The notes: generated by a model from the sequence alone, not told the origin. Positions 1 to 7,314 are shown, counted from the stretch's first letter. The stretch: DNA of 21,809 nt from an uncultured Collinsella sp. (GCA_900546775.1 UREM01000032.1:1-21809), one strand, 5' to 3'. Program-made: numbers and translations.

Positions 1-55
1 GAGCGTCCGGCTGATAACCGGGAGGTCACAAGTTCGAATCTTGTCAGGTCCACCA
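1..55 (+). tRNA. tRNA-Ile (GAT), 5' end outside window
   Basis: The 55 bases are identical to positions 225-279 of the complete tRNA-Ile further on. They contain the anticodon arm with anticodon GAT, the T arm with GTTCGAATC, the 3' acceptor strand, discriminator A and an encoded CCA. The first part of the D arm and the 5' acceptor strand lie upstream of the window. It reads isoleucine codons AUC/AUU. The gene may be the end of a longer tRNA cluster or of an rRNA operon; that cannot be seen. Confidence 0.95.
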
Positions 56-66
56 CTTTCTTTCGC

Positions 67-111
67 AATAAACACCCCAGCGAGAGCCGAGTCGCCGCTG
101 GGGTGTTTATT
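67..111. terminator. Perfect 16-bp hairpin between tRNA-Ile and tRNA-Ala
   Basis: Arms 67-82 and 96-111 are perfectly complementary over 16 bp, with an A/T-rich base around a GC-rich middle (CACCCCAGCG). The loop is 13 nt. The AT ends give a U-run (TTTATT) on leaving the stem in either direction, so it can act as an intrinsic terminator of the first tRNA-Ile. It might instead be a processing spacer with partial read-through, because I see no convincing promoter between it and tRNA-Ala. Confidence 0.75.
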
Positions 112-122
112 ACTGTCTCCGT

Positions 123-198
123 GGGGGTTTAGCTCAGCTGGGAGAGCGCGGGCTTTGCAAGCCTGAGGTCAGGGGTTCGATCCCCCTAACCTCCACCA
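123..198 (+). tRNA. tRNA-Ala (TGC)
   Basis: A complete cloverleaf can be read. The acceptor stem GGGGGTT pairs with AACCTCC (one G-U), the D arm contains AGCTCAGCTGGGAGAGC, the anticodon loop carries TGC, the T arm is GGGGTTCGATCCCC, the discriminator is A and CCA is encoded at 196-198. It reads GCN alanine codons. It lies only 4 nt ahead of the next tRNA-Ile, so the two are almost certainly co-transcribed. Confidence 0.98.
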
Positions 199-202
199 TG
201 AT

Positions 203-279
203 GGACCTGTAGCTCAGTTGGTTAGAGCGTCCGGCTGATAACCGGGAGGTCACAAGTTCGAATCTTGTCAGGTCCACCA
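203..279 (+). tRNA. tRNA-Ile (GAT), complete copy
   Basis: The acceptor stem GGACCTG pairs perfectly with CAGGTCC. The D arm is AGCTCAGTTGGTTAGAGC, the anticodon is GAT, the T loop is GTTCGAATC, and CCA is encoded at 277-279. Its last 55 nt are identical to the truncated tRNA at the window start, so this is a recent or homogenised duplication. The Ile-Ala pairing recalls the usual rRNA spacer pair, but the order here is Ile-Ala-Ile and no rRNA follows. Confidence 0.98.
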
Positions 280-293
280 TCAAAACTGTGAAG

Positions 294-355
294 AGCCCTG
301 GGGCGTTGCCTCGGGGCTTTTTTCTTACCTACTGAAAGTAGTCAAAAAAGCCCCG
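294..355. terminator. Compound two-way terminator after the tRNA cluster
   Basis: On the plus strand, AGCCCTGGGGC (294-304) pairs with GCCTCGGGGCT (308-318) with two G-U pairs, followed by a T run to 323, which is a classic intrinsic terminator for the tRNA operon. In addition, CGGGGCTTTTTT (312-323) is perfectly complementary to AAAAAAGCCCCG (344-355), with a small inner hairpin CTACT/AGTAG, so the region can also fold the other way and terminate transcription arriving from the right. Confidence 0.88.
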
Positions 356-377
356 CCCCAAATTAACTACTTTGATT

Positions 378-407
378 TTGTGTGCTGTGCGAAAGTTTGG
401 GTAGTAT
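378..407 (+). promoter_or_regulatory. Candidate promoter for the DUF151 gene
   Basis: TTGTGT (378-383) and TAGTAT (402-407) are separated by 18 bp and lie about 60 nt before the start codon, directly after the terminator. Both are partial matches to sigma-70-type boxes. This is assigned by position and consensus only. Confidence 0.4.
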
Positions 408-463
408 AGCTATTCAATGCGGCGGGCTGCCGCGTGTTAACCGCTACGTACCGGAGGTGTTCC

Positions 464-964
464 ATGGTTCGTGTCGACATAGAGACCATCGTCATGGCCG
501 CCGGTCCCGTGCCATCGCTTATCGTACTTCGTGAGCGCAGCAGCAAATCGGACTCGCCCGCGCCGCTGCGTTCCCTTTCCATTCAGACTGGTTCGTTTGA
601 AGCTGCTGCCATCAGCCGCGGCATCGATAGCGGCCGCGCCGAGCGCCCGATTACCCATGACCTGCTGCTCGACACCGTCGACGCCCTGGGCGCCAAGCTC
701 GAGCGCATCGAGATCGTTCGCGCCGAGCCGCCGGTGTTCTACGCGACGATTGTCGTACTGGCCGATGGTGACGAGCGCAAGATCGACGCCCGTCCCAGTG
801 ATGCCATTGCCCTTGCCGTGCGCAGCAATGCTCCCATGTTTGTGGAGGACGACATCATGAATCGCCTGGGTACCGTTTCTGCCCATGCCGAGGAAGTCGA
901 CGACGAGCAGGAGTTCGAGAAGTTCGACGAGTTCGTCCATACGCTCTCCCCCGATGATTTCTAA
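464..964 (+). CDS. Bifunctional nuclease (BFN/DUF151) family protein
   Basis: This 166-residue protein belongs to the BFN/DUF151 family, a small fold whose members have been reported to have nuclease activity; the physiological role in most bacteria is unclear. The family signature is visible in the order RPITHDLL (about 61-68), the core strand VFYATIVV (91-98), then DARPSDAIALAVR (108-120). The C-terminal 25 residues are very acidic. ATG 464 is chosen because GGAGG lies 6 nt upstream; an in-frame upstream ATG at 434 has no ribosome binding site. The gene ends one base before another ATG (965), so it probably heads a short operon with the next two genes. The family call is firm; the biochemical activity here is inferred from the family. 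Confidence 0.9.
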   Translation: MVRVDIETIVMAAGPVPSLIVLRERSSKSDSPAPLRSLSIQTGSFEAAAISRGIDSGRAERPITHDLLLDTVDALGAKLERIEIVRAEPPVFYATIVVLADGDERKIDARPSDAIALAVRSNAPMFVEDDIMNRLGTVSAHAEEVDDEQEFEKFDEFVHTLSPDDF

Positions 965-994
965 ATGTCTGGCACGCGAGCGGAGAGGTCGCTG

Positions 995-1351
995 ATGGGT
1001 ACCCGCGTATCGGCTGAAGCGGCCGCCATCGCGCGTGAAGCCCAGATGCGCTCGGAGGCATCCGAGGCGGCTCGCATTGCCTATGTGACGCAGGCCCGCA
1101 CGCTTCGCGAGCGCCGCGGCTCGTTTATCAAGATGGTTGTCGTCTCCGCCCTTGTCGCGGCAATCTGCTCGCGCCTTCGTGGTACAGTTGGTGCGCTTGG
1201 GTTTTCGATTTCAACAGGCTTGGTAATCTGGGGTGTGGTCGATGCAGTAATGCTGACCAACCAGATCAAGGTACTCGACAAGCGCGCGATGGATATGATG
1301 CGCGCCCGCGACGCTGCCGCCAAGATCGCTGCCGAGGCACAAGAACTGTAA
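995..1351 (+). CDS. Small two-helix membrane protein, unknown function
   Basis: I do not recognise a family. The 118-residue product has an Ala/Glu/Arg-rich, probably helical N-terminus (1-40) and two hydrophobic stretches, around FIKMVVVSALVAAI and LGFSISTGLVIWGVVDAVML. It ends in another charged, Ala-rich helix. The pattern suggests a hairpin in the membrane with both ends on one side, flanked by coiled-coil-like segments. ATG 995 is preferred because GGAGAGG lies 6 nt upstream. The ATG at 965, which abuts the stop codon of the gene before, lacks a ribosome binding site but would allow translational coupling and add 10 residues. It is probably co-transcribed with its neighbours. Confidence 0.7.
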   Translation: MGTRVSAEAAAIAREAQMRSEASEAARIAYVTQARTLRERRGSFIKMVVVSALVAAICSRLRGTVGALGFSISTGLVIWGVVDAVMLTNQIKVLDKRAMDMMRARDAAAKIAAEAQEL

Positions 1352-1381
1352 CGACGCCAGACTCGATGGGAAGGTCTAAAG

Positions 1382-1831
1382 ATGGCACAGGATATGCAGG
1401 ACGCCGGTAACGTCTCCGCCGAGCTCGACGCCATGGTGTGTGACCTGATCGGCGCGTTCTTGGACGACCTTGCCGCCGGTGAAAACCCTGGCGTGGTCGT
1501 GGCAATTGAGGACGCTGCTTCCAACCGTTATCTGGCGGCGCTCGATGAGGATGGCGAAGAGGCGTGCCTCGAGGCGGCCACCAACTTTATCTCCGAGCAC
1601 AAGATGGGTCTTAAGGACGAGGGCCTGGGCCGTATCGCCCGCTATGCCATCGGCTATACCGGCTGCGTCGAGATTGACGGAGGCTACCACGACGCTCTGC
1701 TCGTGAGCTTCTTTGAGACTACGCTCGAGAGCGGTTTTTCGGCATATGTGCTGTATGAGGGCATGGGCGCCGGCGATGGTTTTATGTGGAGCGACCCTGA
1801 ACCTGCAGGTGAGGAAACCCCTCTCATCTAA
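1382..1831 (+). CDS. Acidic cytoplasmic protein, unknown function
   Basis: The 149-residue product is strongly acidic, with no signal peptide and no membrane segment. It starts with a helical region (SAELDAMVCDLIGAFLDDL) and then has alternating strand-like segments (GVVVAIED, YLAAL, DALLVSFFE, FSAYVLYEGMG). I recognise no catalytic motif and assign no function. GGGAAGG lies 7 nt before the ATG. It is 30 nt downstream of the preceding gene and is the last gene before typA, separated from it by 117 nt, so it probably closes the small operon that starts with the DUF151 gene. Codon use resembles the neighbours, so nothing suggests recent transfer. Confidence 0.75.
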   Translation: MAQDMQDAGNVSAELDAMVCDLIGAFLDDLAAGENPGVVVAIEDAASNRYLAALDEDGEEACLEAATNFISEHKMGLKDEGLGRIARYAIGYTGCVEIDGGYHDALLVSFFETTLESGFSAYVLYEGMGAGDGFMWSDPEPAGEETPLI

Positions 1832-1873
1832 AATCGCTAAAATAAACGAGTTTTCGGTAAAAGGCTCAATATT

Positions 1874-1901
1874 CCCGCTGAGCGTTGTATCGCTGGGCGG
1901 G
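1874..1901. other. Hairpin in the typA leader
   Basis: CCCGCTGAGCG (1874-1884) pairs with CGCTGGGCGGG (1891-1901) with one mismatch and one G-U. No T run follows, so it is not a good intrinsic terminator. It lies about 47 nt before the typA start and may be a leader structure. No clear promoter was found for typA in the 117-nt gap. Confidence 0.35.
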
Positions 1902-1948
1902 CCGCATACGCGTGCCGTTTGTATATGGATAGAAGATAGGGGAACTAC

Positions 1949-3787
<1,839 letters not shown>

Positions 3788-3814
3788 GCGCTGGGTTTTA
3801 TAGCGTCTAACAAG

Positions 3815-3849
3815 AAAGGGCGCCGACCGAGATGGTCGGCGCCCTTTTT
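3815..3849. terminator. Intrinsic terminator of typA
   Basis: GGGCGCCGACC (3818-3828) pairs perfectly with GGTCGGCGCCC (3834-3844) around a 5-nt loop, preceded by AAA and followed by five T. The opposite strand has CCCTTTCTTG after the stem, so it could also stop transcription coming from the convergent minus-strand gene. Confidence 0.95.
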
Positions 3850-3910
3850 GGTGCAAGGGGGACAGGTTCGCTTGCACCACCACAAAGGTACCTGGCCCCT
3901 TTGTGGTGGT
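3850..3910. repeat. Pair of REP-like palindromes in opposite orientation
   Basis: Unit A has arms GGTGCAAG (3850-3857) and CTTGCACC (3871-3878). Unit B has arms ACCACCACAAAGG (3876-3888) and CCTTTGTGGTGGT (3898-3910), and the units overlap by 3 nt. Read on the minus strand, unit B has the core GGGGCCAGGTAC; unit A on the plus strand has GGGGACAGGTTC. The shared core GGGG-A/C-CAGGT inside different stems suggests two members of one repeat family set head to head, between convergent genes, as REP/BIME elements often are. No transposase is nearby. The family assignment is inference. Confidence 0.65.
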
Positions 3911-3916
3911 TAGCTG

Positions 3917-5062
3917 CTAAGCGGTGGGGAGTTCTGGCGTGTTAGCCGGCTGCTGCGGTTTGAGGTGGGCGTTGCGCCAGATGATCTGGATAACGTAGCC
4001 GAGCGTGAAGACAAAGGCTACGCCGCTGATGAAATCGCCTACGAGGGGGATTGCCGTAAGTGCACCTGCGATCACGCCGCCGGCGGCCGCCATGGCGTAG
4101 CGGTTCTGGCTGTGTCCGACCATGCGCGCGATCGCGCACCCTGCAAAGGCACTCGACACCAGCGCGATGCCAATAACACCGCACATGAGGGCTCCGGCAA
4201 GCGACAGACCAGCGATAGAGATAATTAGCAGTAGGACGGCGGGGACGATAGCAATCGTGCCCAGAAGACCGCTCACCCACAGGGGCATGGGGCGCTGGTG
4301 GAGCATGCCGGCGGCGCTGGCGGTTGCGCGCGGAAAGACGAGTTCGAGCAGTAGGGCGACAAAGCAGGTCGAGAGTGCCGCGGCGACGATACCGCCGATG
4401 ACATCGTTAACGGTGGAAGTATCCTCGCTCTCGGTGCGGTCGATCTTGAGCGCACCGACCTCGGCTCCCGCGGCACGCTCGGGGTCCTCGGAGACGTGAG
4501 CGTTCACGGTGCCGGTGATGCGGGCGTTCTTGCCCAGGATGAGCTTGTCGGCCCAAACCTCGACATCGCCATCGACGGTGCCATCGATGGTCACCGTGTC
4601 GCCCGCAAGCGCTGCCGACTTGGTAGAGCCTCGCAGGGCAACCGTCTCACCTATCGCGTAGAAGCAGTTGGCGGTGCTGTCGGAATTGAGCACGACATGC
4701 TGGCCAGCGACGGTCACGCTGCCATCAACCGTGGTCTTGGCAACGTCGATGGTACGCGCCGCCAAGCGGACGGCGCCACCCACCGTGCAGTCGCGGATCG
4801 AGAGGGTATCGCCCGCGGCGATGATATCGCGGTGGATGGAGGTGTCGTTCAGGTTGAGGCTCTGACCTGCCCAGTACAGGTCACCTTCGACGCCGGACGG
4901 ATTGGCGTCATTGTCGGTCGCAAGTACGTTTCCTGCGGTGTCCGTGCCGGCGAACGACGCCGTGGGAAGCGCGGTGATCGCCAGCGCGATGAGTGCGAAT
5001 AGGATGGTGATGCGGCCCCACGCTTTACAGCGCTGGGTCGACGGGAATTGATTGCGGGGCAT
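3917..5062 (-). CDS. Exported bactofilin-like beta-helix membrane protein
   Basis: The 381-residue protein starts with a signal peptide: basic n-region, hydrophobic core (about 18-33), then ALPTASFA followed by GT, a likely signal peptidase site near 38. Residues about 57-190 are short repeating strand units (GDLYWAG, IIAAGDTLSIR, GGAVRLAARTIDV, GSVTVAG, SAALAGDTVTIDG, GDVEVWADKLILG), the pattern of bactofilin/polymer-forming right-handed beta-helices. A spacer rich in Glu and Asp leads to hydrophobic helices from about 221 to 361, probably four to five membrane spans. So the beta-helix should lie outside the membrane, unlike classical cytoplasmic bactofilins. ATG 5062 is chosen because GAAGGA lies 7 nt upstream; an upstream in-frame ATG would place the signal peptide internally. 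Role unknown; a surface or polysaccharide scaffold is only a guess. Confidence 0.8.
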   Translation of the reverse strand: MPRNQFPSTQRCKAWGRITILFALIALAITALPTASFAGTDTAGNVLATDNDANPSGVEGDLYWAGQSLNLNDTSIHRDIIAAGDTLSIRDCTVGGAVRLAARTIDVAKTTVDGSVTVAGQHVVLNSDSTANCFYAIGETVALRGSTKSAALAGDTVTIDGTVDGDVEVWADKLILGKNARITGTVNAHVSEDPERAAGAEVGALKIDRTESEDTSTVNDVIGGIVAAALSTCFVALLLELVFPRATASAAGMLHQRPMPLWVSGLLGTIAIVPAVLLLIISIAGLSLAGALMCGVIGIALVSSAFAGCAIARMVGHSQNRYAMAAAGGVIAGALTAIPLVGDFISGVAFVFTLGYVIQIIWRNAHLKPQQPANTPELPTA

Positions 5063-5074
5063 AGTGAATCCTTC

Positions 5075-5099
5075 GTTAGATGCTCGATATGCATCTAAC
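5075..5099 (-). other. Perfect 9-bp hairpin just upstream of the ribosome binding site
   Basis: On the minus strand GTTAGATGC and GCATCTAAC pair perfectly around a 7-nt loop. The stem ends next to the GAAGGA ribosome binding site of the bactofilin-like gene. It could be an mRNA stabiliser, a regulator of ribosome access or a protein binding site. No T run follows, so it is not a terminator. Confidence 0.5.
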
Positions 5100-5138
5100 A
5101 GGGTACCCAACGCGTGGGCGCTCTAAAAGAACCTCTCG

Positions 5139-5167
5139 GTTGTATTTCGAAGGATGAGCCTGCGCAA
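5139..5167 (-). promoter_or_regulatory. Candidate promoter of the bactofilin-like gene
   Basis: On the minus strand TTGCGC and TACAAC are separated by 17 bp; the -35 box begins right after the stop codon of the preceding minus-strand gene. The transcript would have a leader of about 70 nt including the hairpin at 5075-5099. Both boxes are partial matches. Confidence 0.4.
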
Positions 5168-5168
5168 T

Positions 5169-5858
5169 CTACTTTTTGCGGTGCAAAAAGCGCGCGATGT
5201 CCTCTTCGGTGGGGCTTTTGATGTCAAAGCGCAGCGAGAGCCAGCGCAGACCCATGGTCACGACAACGCATACGACCAGCGCGGCGACATTGCTCATGAT
5301 GCCGCTCATAACGAGACACACATAGCTTGTCGATCCGGCGATGGCGGCGATGGCATAAAAGTTAGTACGTTGGAAAATGCCCGGAACCACGCCCATAAAG
5401 CCGTCGCGCAACATGCCACCGCCCACCGCGGTGAAAAAGCCCATCATGATGCACACCGCCGGCGCAAAGCCGTAGACCAGCGCCTTGTCTGCTCCAGTGG
5501 CGGCGTAGATGCCGACCGAGATGATGTCGAGCAGGGGAATGAGTTTTTCGGGCTTGTCGACGATTGCCGGGAAAATATAGATGATGGCTGCCGTGGCAAT
5601 GGAAAGCGGCAGCGCCATTGGCTGGTTGAGGATGTAGACGTTGCCCACCTGCAGCGTCATGTCGCGTAAAAGACCGCCGCCCAAGCCACAGACCACGGCG
5701 AGCGCAACTGCACCCACCAGGTCGAGTTTGTGCTCGCGCGCGACCAACACGCCCGAGATTGAAGCCGCGACGACGGCGAACATCTCGAGCCAAAATGGGA
5801 TAGCGACCATGGCATCCGAGGCGTGTGAAGTAACAGTCATAGCGGCGACGACGGGCAA
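5169..5858 (-). CDS. TRIC/UPF0126-family membrane protein (YadS-like)
   Basis: The 229-residue, seven-helix protein matches the UPF0126/TRIC family of trimeric channel-fold proteins, whose prokaryotic members have been proposed to conduct cations. Two internal repeats each carry the family motif: GGGLLRDM after the third helix and GGGMLRDG in the second half. The N-terminal repeat starts at WLEMFAVVAASISGVL. Start choice: the minus strand shows AAAGGA followed after about 7 nt by TTG (5858-5856). The first ATG (5840) lies 6 codons further and has no ribosome binding site, and upstream ATGs would add a long non-conserved leader. A TTG start is therefore preferred, giving a normal family length. 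Substrate not determinable. Confidence 0.85.
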   Translation of the reverse strand: MPVVAAMTVTSHASDAMVAIPFWLEMFAVVAASISGVLVAREHKLDLVGAVALAVVCGLGGGLLRDMTLQVGNVYILNQPMALPLSIATAAIIYIFPAIVDKPEKLIPLLDIISVGIYAATGADKALVYGFAPAVCIMMGFFTAVGGGMLRDGFMGVVPGIFQRTNFYAIAAIAGSTSYVCLVMSGIMSNVAALVVCVVVTMGLRWLSLRFDIKSPTEEDIARFLHRKK

Positions 5859-5973
5859 GATGAGGTCCTTTGATTCTCGGGTTTGAACAATGCCCGTACA
5901 TAGTACATGGTTGGCGGCGATTGAGACCCTATTGCTCGGCAAACGGTAGGGACTGGGAACGGTCATGGGTACC

Positions 5974-6038
5974 AAACATGTACATCAGCCTCCAAAGATG
6001 CCGAAAAATGTCGTTTTTGGAGGGTGATGTACATGTTT
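5974..6038. repeat. Long inverted repeat, 23-nt arms
   Basis: Arms 5974-5996 and 6016-6038 match at 22 of 23 positions, beginning AAACATGTACATCA and closing TGATGTACATGTTT. The spacer is 19 nt. No T run follows on either side, so terminator function is unlikely. It lies 115 nt upstream of the TRIC gene start and just before the tRNA-Ser-like block. It could be a palindromic mobile element, an operator or a cruciform; no open frame is inside. Confidence 0.8.
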
Positions 6039-6065
6039 GAGATTCAAGGTGAAATCGAAAGCAAT

Positions 6066-6222
6066 GGGGGACGTGGCTGAATAGGAGGGATGTCCAAATT
6101 TTGAGCAGCGCTCAAAATTTATCCGGTCGGCTTACGCCGACCGCGCTGCGCTAAAAACGCGCCACTGGCGCGTTTTCTTTACGCTTTGCGCCCTGGCGGG
6201 TTCGAATCCCTCCTCCTCCGCC
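6066..6222 (+). other. tRNA-Ser-like 5' and 3' parts separated by three perfect hairpins
   Basis: The 3' part (6198-6222) repeats 25 nt exactly from the 3' end of tRNA-Ser(CGA), in inverted orientation to that gene: T loop TTCGAAT, 3' acceptor strand, discriminator G and CC, but then G instead of the A of CCA. At the 5' side GGGGGA (6066-6071) can pair with TCCTCC of that end, and GTGGCTGAATAGG resembles a D arm. Between them are three hairpins: AAATTTTGAGC/GCTCAAAATTT (6096-6120), CGGTCGGC/GCCGACCG (6124-6143) and AAAACGCGCC/GGCGCGTTTT (6154-6176, followed by CTTT, terminator-like). In an alternative fold, AGGAGGGAT (6083-6091) pairs with ATCCCTCCT (6206-6214) and encloses all three. No anticodon arm is visible. 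It may be a disrupted tRNA pseudogene, a palindromic insertion or a structured RNA. Confidence 0.6.
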
Positions 6223-6248
6223 GTATTTGCTTGTAAGGGACTCTAAAC

Positions 6249-6275
6249 AAAAAAGCCCCCGTTTTCGGGAGCTTT
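6249..6275 (-). terminator. Terminator of tRNA-Ser(CGA)
   Basis: On the minus strand AAAGCTCCCG pairs with CGGGGGCTTT (one mismatch) around AAAA, followed by TTTG. It lies 12 nt past the encoded CCA of the tRNA gene. Confidence 0.85.
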
Positions 6276-6286
6276 CTCAACCAAAA

Positions 6287-6377
6287 TGGCGGAGGAGGAG
6301 GGATTCGAACCCTCGTGACCTTATACAGGCCAAACGGTTTTCGAGACCGCCGCATTCAACCACTCTGCCACCCCTCC
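6287..6377 (-). tRNA. tRNA-Ser (CGA)
   Basis: A class II tRNA. The acceptor stem GGAGGGG pairs with CTCCTCC, the anticodon loop CTCGAAA carries anticodon CGA for codon UCG, there is a long variable arm (GGCCTGTATAAGGTC region), the T arm is GAGGG-TTCGAAT-CCCTC, the discriminator is G, and CCA is encoded at 6289-6287. It is downstream of tRNA-Ser(GGA) on the same strand, separated by a hairpin. No separate promoter is evident, so some read-through from the GGA gene is likely. Confidence 0.97.
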
Positions 6378-6387
6378 GCGTGGGGTA

Positions 6388-6417
6388 AAAACAAAGCAGG
6401 CTCGAAGGCCTGCTTTG
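6388..6417 (-). terminator. Hairpin/terminator between the two tRNA-Ser genes
   Basis: On the minus strand CAAAGCAGGC and GCCTGCTTTG pair perfectly over 10 bp around a 6-nt loop, followed by TTTTT. It has the form of an intrinsic terminator for tRNA-Ser(GGA) but may be leaky, since the downstream tRNA has no obvious promoter of its own. Confidence 0.8.
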
Positions 6418-6425
6418 GAATTAAC

Positions 6426-6516
6426 TGGCGGAGAGTCAGGGATTTGAACCCTGGAGACGCTTTTGACGCCTACACGATTTCCAATCGTGCTCCTTCGGCC
6501 ACTCGGACAACTCTCC
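6426..6516 (-). tRNA. tRNA-Ser (GGA)
   Basis: A class II tRNA. The acceptor GGAGAGT pairs with ACTCTCC, the D arm is TTGTCCGAGTGGCCGAAGGA, the anticodon loop TTGGAAA carries anticodon GGA for UCC/UCU, there is a long variable arm, the T arm is CAGGG-TTCAAAT-CCCTG, the discriminator is G, and CCA is encoded at 6428-6426. A good promoter lies immediately upstream. Confidence 0.97.
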
Positions 6517-6532
6517 GTTAAATGCGAAAGTC

Positions 6533-6560
6533 AGTATACACGAGGAACCGCAAAGTGCAA
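6533..6560 (-). promoter_or_regulatory. Promoter of the tRNA-Ser pair
   Basis: On the minus strand TTGCAC (6560-6555) and TATACT (6538-6533) are separated by 16 bp. The -10 box ends 16 nt before the tRNA 5' end, leaving a leader of roughly 9 nt, typical for tRNA genes. Confidence 0.7.
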
Positions 6561-6920
6561 ACAGAAAAGTTGGCATTTTTTAAAACGCTTGGCCGCGCTT
6601 GTCGTTGCAGTGGGGTTTGAGGTGCCAAAAAACGGCTTCCGACCAGCGTGGTTGATTAACTCAATTGTTCAAAAGGGGTATTCATAAGCGACTTGGCAAT
6701 GAATTTAAAAATCTTTGGGTGGTGCTGTGGGCCACTGGTATGCATTTTGCGACCACAGCCTTGTGCCCGCTGACCTGCGGCTTGGCTCAGCTTGTCCCCA
6801 CGGCACCGTATCTTGAACACAGATCCGTCAAGCATTTGGTCAGCATTTGGTTGGAATGCGCATGAAGTGCCGTGTGAGCATGGACATATGTGGAGGTCAT
6901 GAGGTTGTAGCTGCATATTC
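6561..6920. other. 360-nt gap without a supported gene
   Basis: Open frames here are short, without ribosome binding sites, and unlike the codon use of the neighbours; I support no gene. Visible structure: GCTGTGG (6724-6730) with distant complement CCACAGC (6753-6759), and an exact tandem AGCATTTGGT at 6831-6840 and 6842-6851, period 11 bp. GC content is lower than in the flanking genes. The stretch separates the divergent tRNA-Ser genes and the rpsF operon. Confidence 0.5.
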
Positions 6921-6949
6921 TTGCAGCCTAGGAGGTTGAAAGATATTAT
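6921..6949 (+). promoter_or_regulatory. Candidate promoter of the rpsF operon
   Basis: TTGCAG (6921-6926) and TATTAT (6944-6949) are separated by 17 bp. The -10 box matches consensus at five of six positions, the -35 box at only three. Transcription would start near 6956, giving a leader of about 65 nt that carries the hairpin at 6967-6993. Confidence 0.5.
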
Positions 6950-6966
6950 TACCAAGTCTTTTCCTG

Positions 6967-6993
6967 CTTCAGGCGCACCTTCACGACCTGAAG
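6967..6993 (+). promoter_or_regulatory. Leader hairpin ahead of rpsF
   Basis: CTTCAGG and CCTGAAG pair perfectly around a 13-nt loop, 14 nt before the rpsF ribosome binding site. In many bacteria the S6:S18 complex represses its own mRNA through a leader hairpin; the position fits, but I do not see the CCG bulge described for that motif, so autoregulation is only a possibility. Confidence 0.4.
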
Positions 6994-7020
6994 CCACATT
7001 TGCCCAGAGGAGGTGACAAT

Positions 7021-7314
7021 ATGAAGGCTTATGAACTGCTGTTCTTTGTTGACCCGTCGCTCGACCCCGAGACTCGTCTCGCTGTTATGAAGCGTATCGA
7101 TACCACGATCGCTGAGGGCGCTGGCAAGGTCGACTCCGTTGACGAGTGGGGCAAGCGCAAGCTCGCCTACGAGATCAACGACCTCACCGATGGTGACTAC
7201 ACCCTCATCAACTTCCACGCAGATCCTACCCAGATCGCCGAGCTTGATCGCGTCCTGCGCATCACCGACGCTGTGGTCCGCCACATGATCGTCCGTCGCG
7301 ACGACCAGGAGTAA
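7021..7314 (+). CDS. rpsF: 30S ribosomal protein S6
   Basis: S6 (bS6) binds 16S rRNA in the platform of the 30S subunit as a heterodimer with S18. The 97-residue length is normal. The N-terminus MKAYELLFFVDPSL and the segments DEWGKRKLAYEINDLTDGDY and RVLRITDAVVRHMIVR are family hallmarks. ATG 7021 has a near-perfect ribosome binding site, GAGGAGGTGA. It is the first gene of the conserved rpsF-ssb-rpsR-rplI operon, so stoichiometric production with S18 is expected. Confidence 0.98.
   Translation: MKAYELLFFVDPSLDPETRLAVMKRIDTTIAEGAGKVDSVDEWGKRKLAYEINDLTDGDYTLINFHADPTQIAELDRVLRITDAVVRHMIVRRDDQE

Noticed and set aside
5172..5190. Palindrome CTTTTTGC/GCAAAAAG as terminator of the TRIC gene
   Set aside because: It lies within the last codons, is AT-rich in the stem and lacks a following T run. 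It may be chance from Lys codons.
6066..6222. tRNA interrupted by a group I intron
   Set aside because: The insert is far too short, consists of simple hairpins and shows no intron core. No anticodon loop is recognisable at the expected junction.
6198..6312. 25-nt repeat of the tRNA-Ser end as an integration (attL/attR) scar
   Set aside because: The copies at 6198-6222 and 6288-6312 are inverted, only 65 nt apart, and no integrase or cargo is present. A normal integration leaves direct repeats.
6665..6865. 66-codon open frame in the gap before rpsF
   Set aside because: No ribosome binding site at a proper distance, composition unlike neighbouring proteins, no recognisable motif.
6930..7016. 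Leader peptide from an ATT start after AGGAGG (6930-6935), ending in the rpsF ribosome binding site
   Set aside because: Needs a rare start codon, and the AGGAGG lies upstream of the likely transcription start, between the -35 and -10 boxes.
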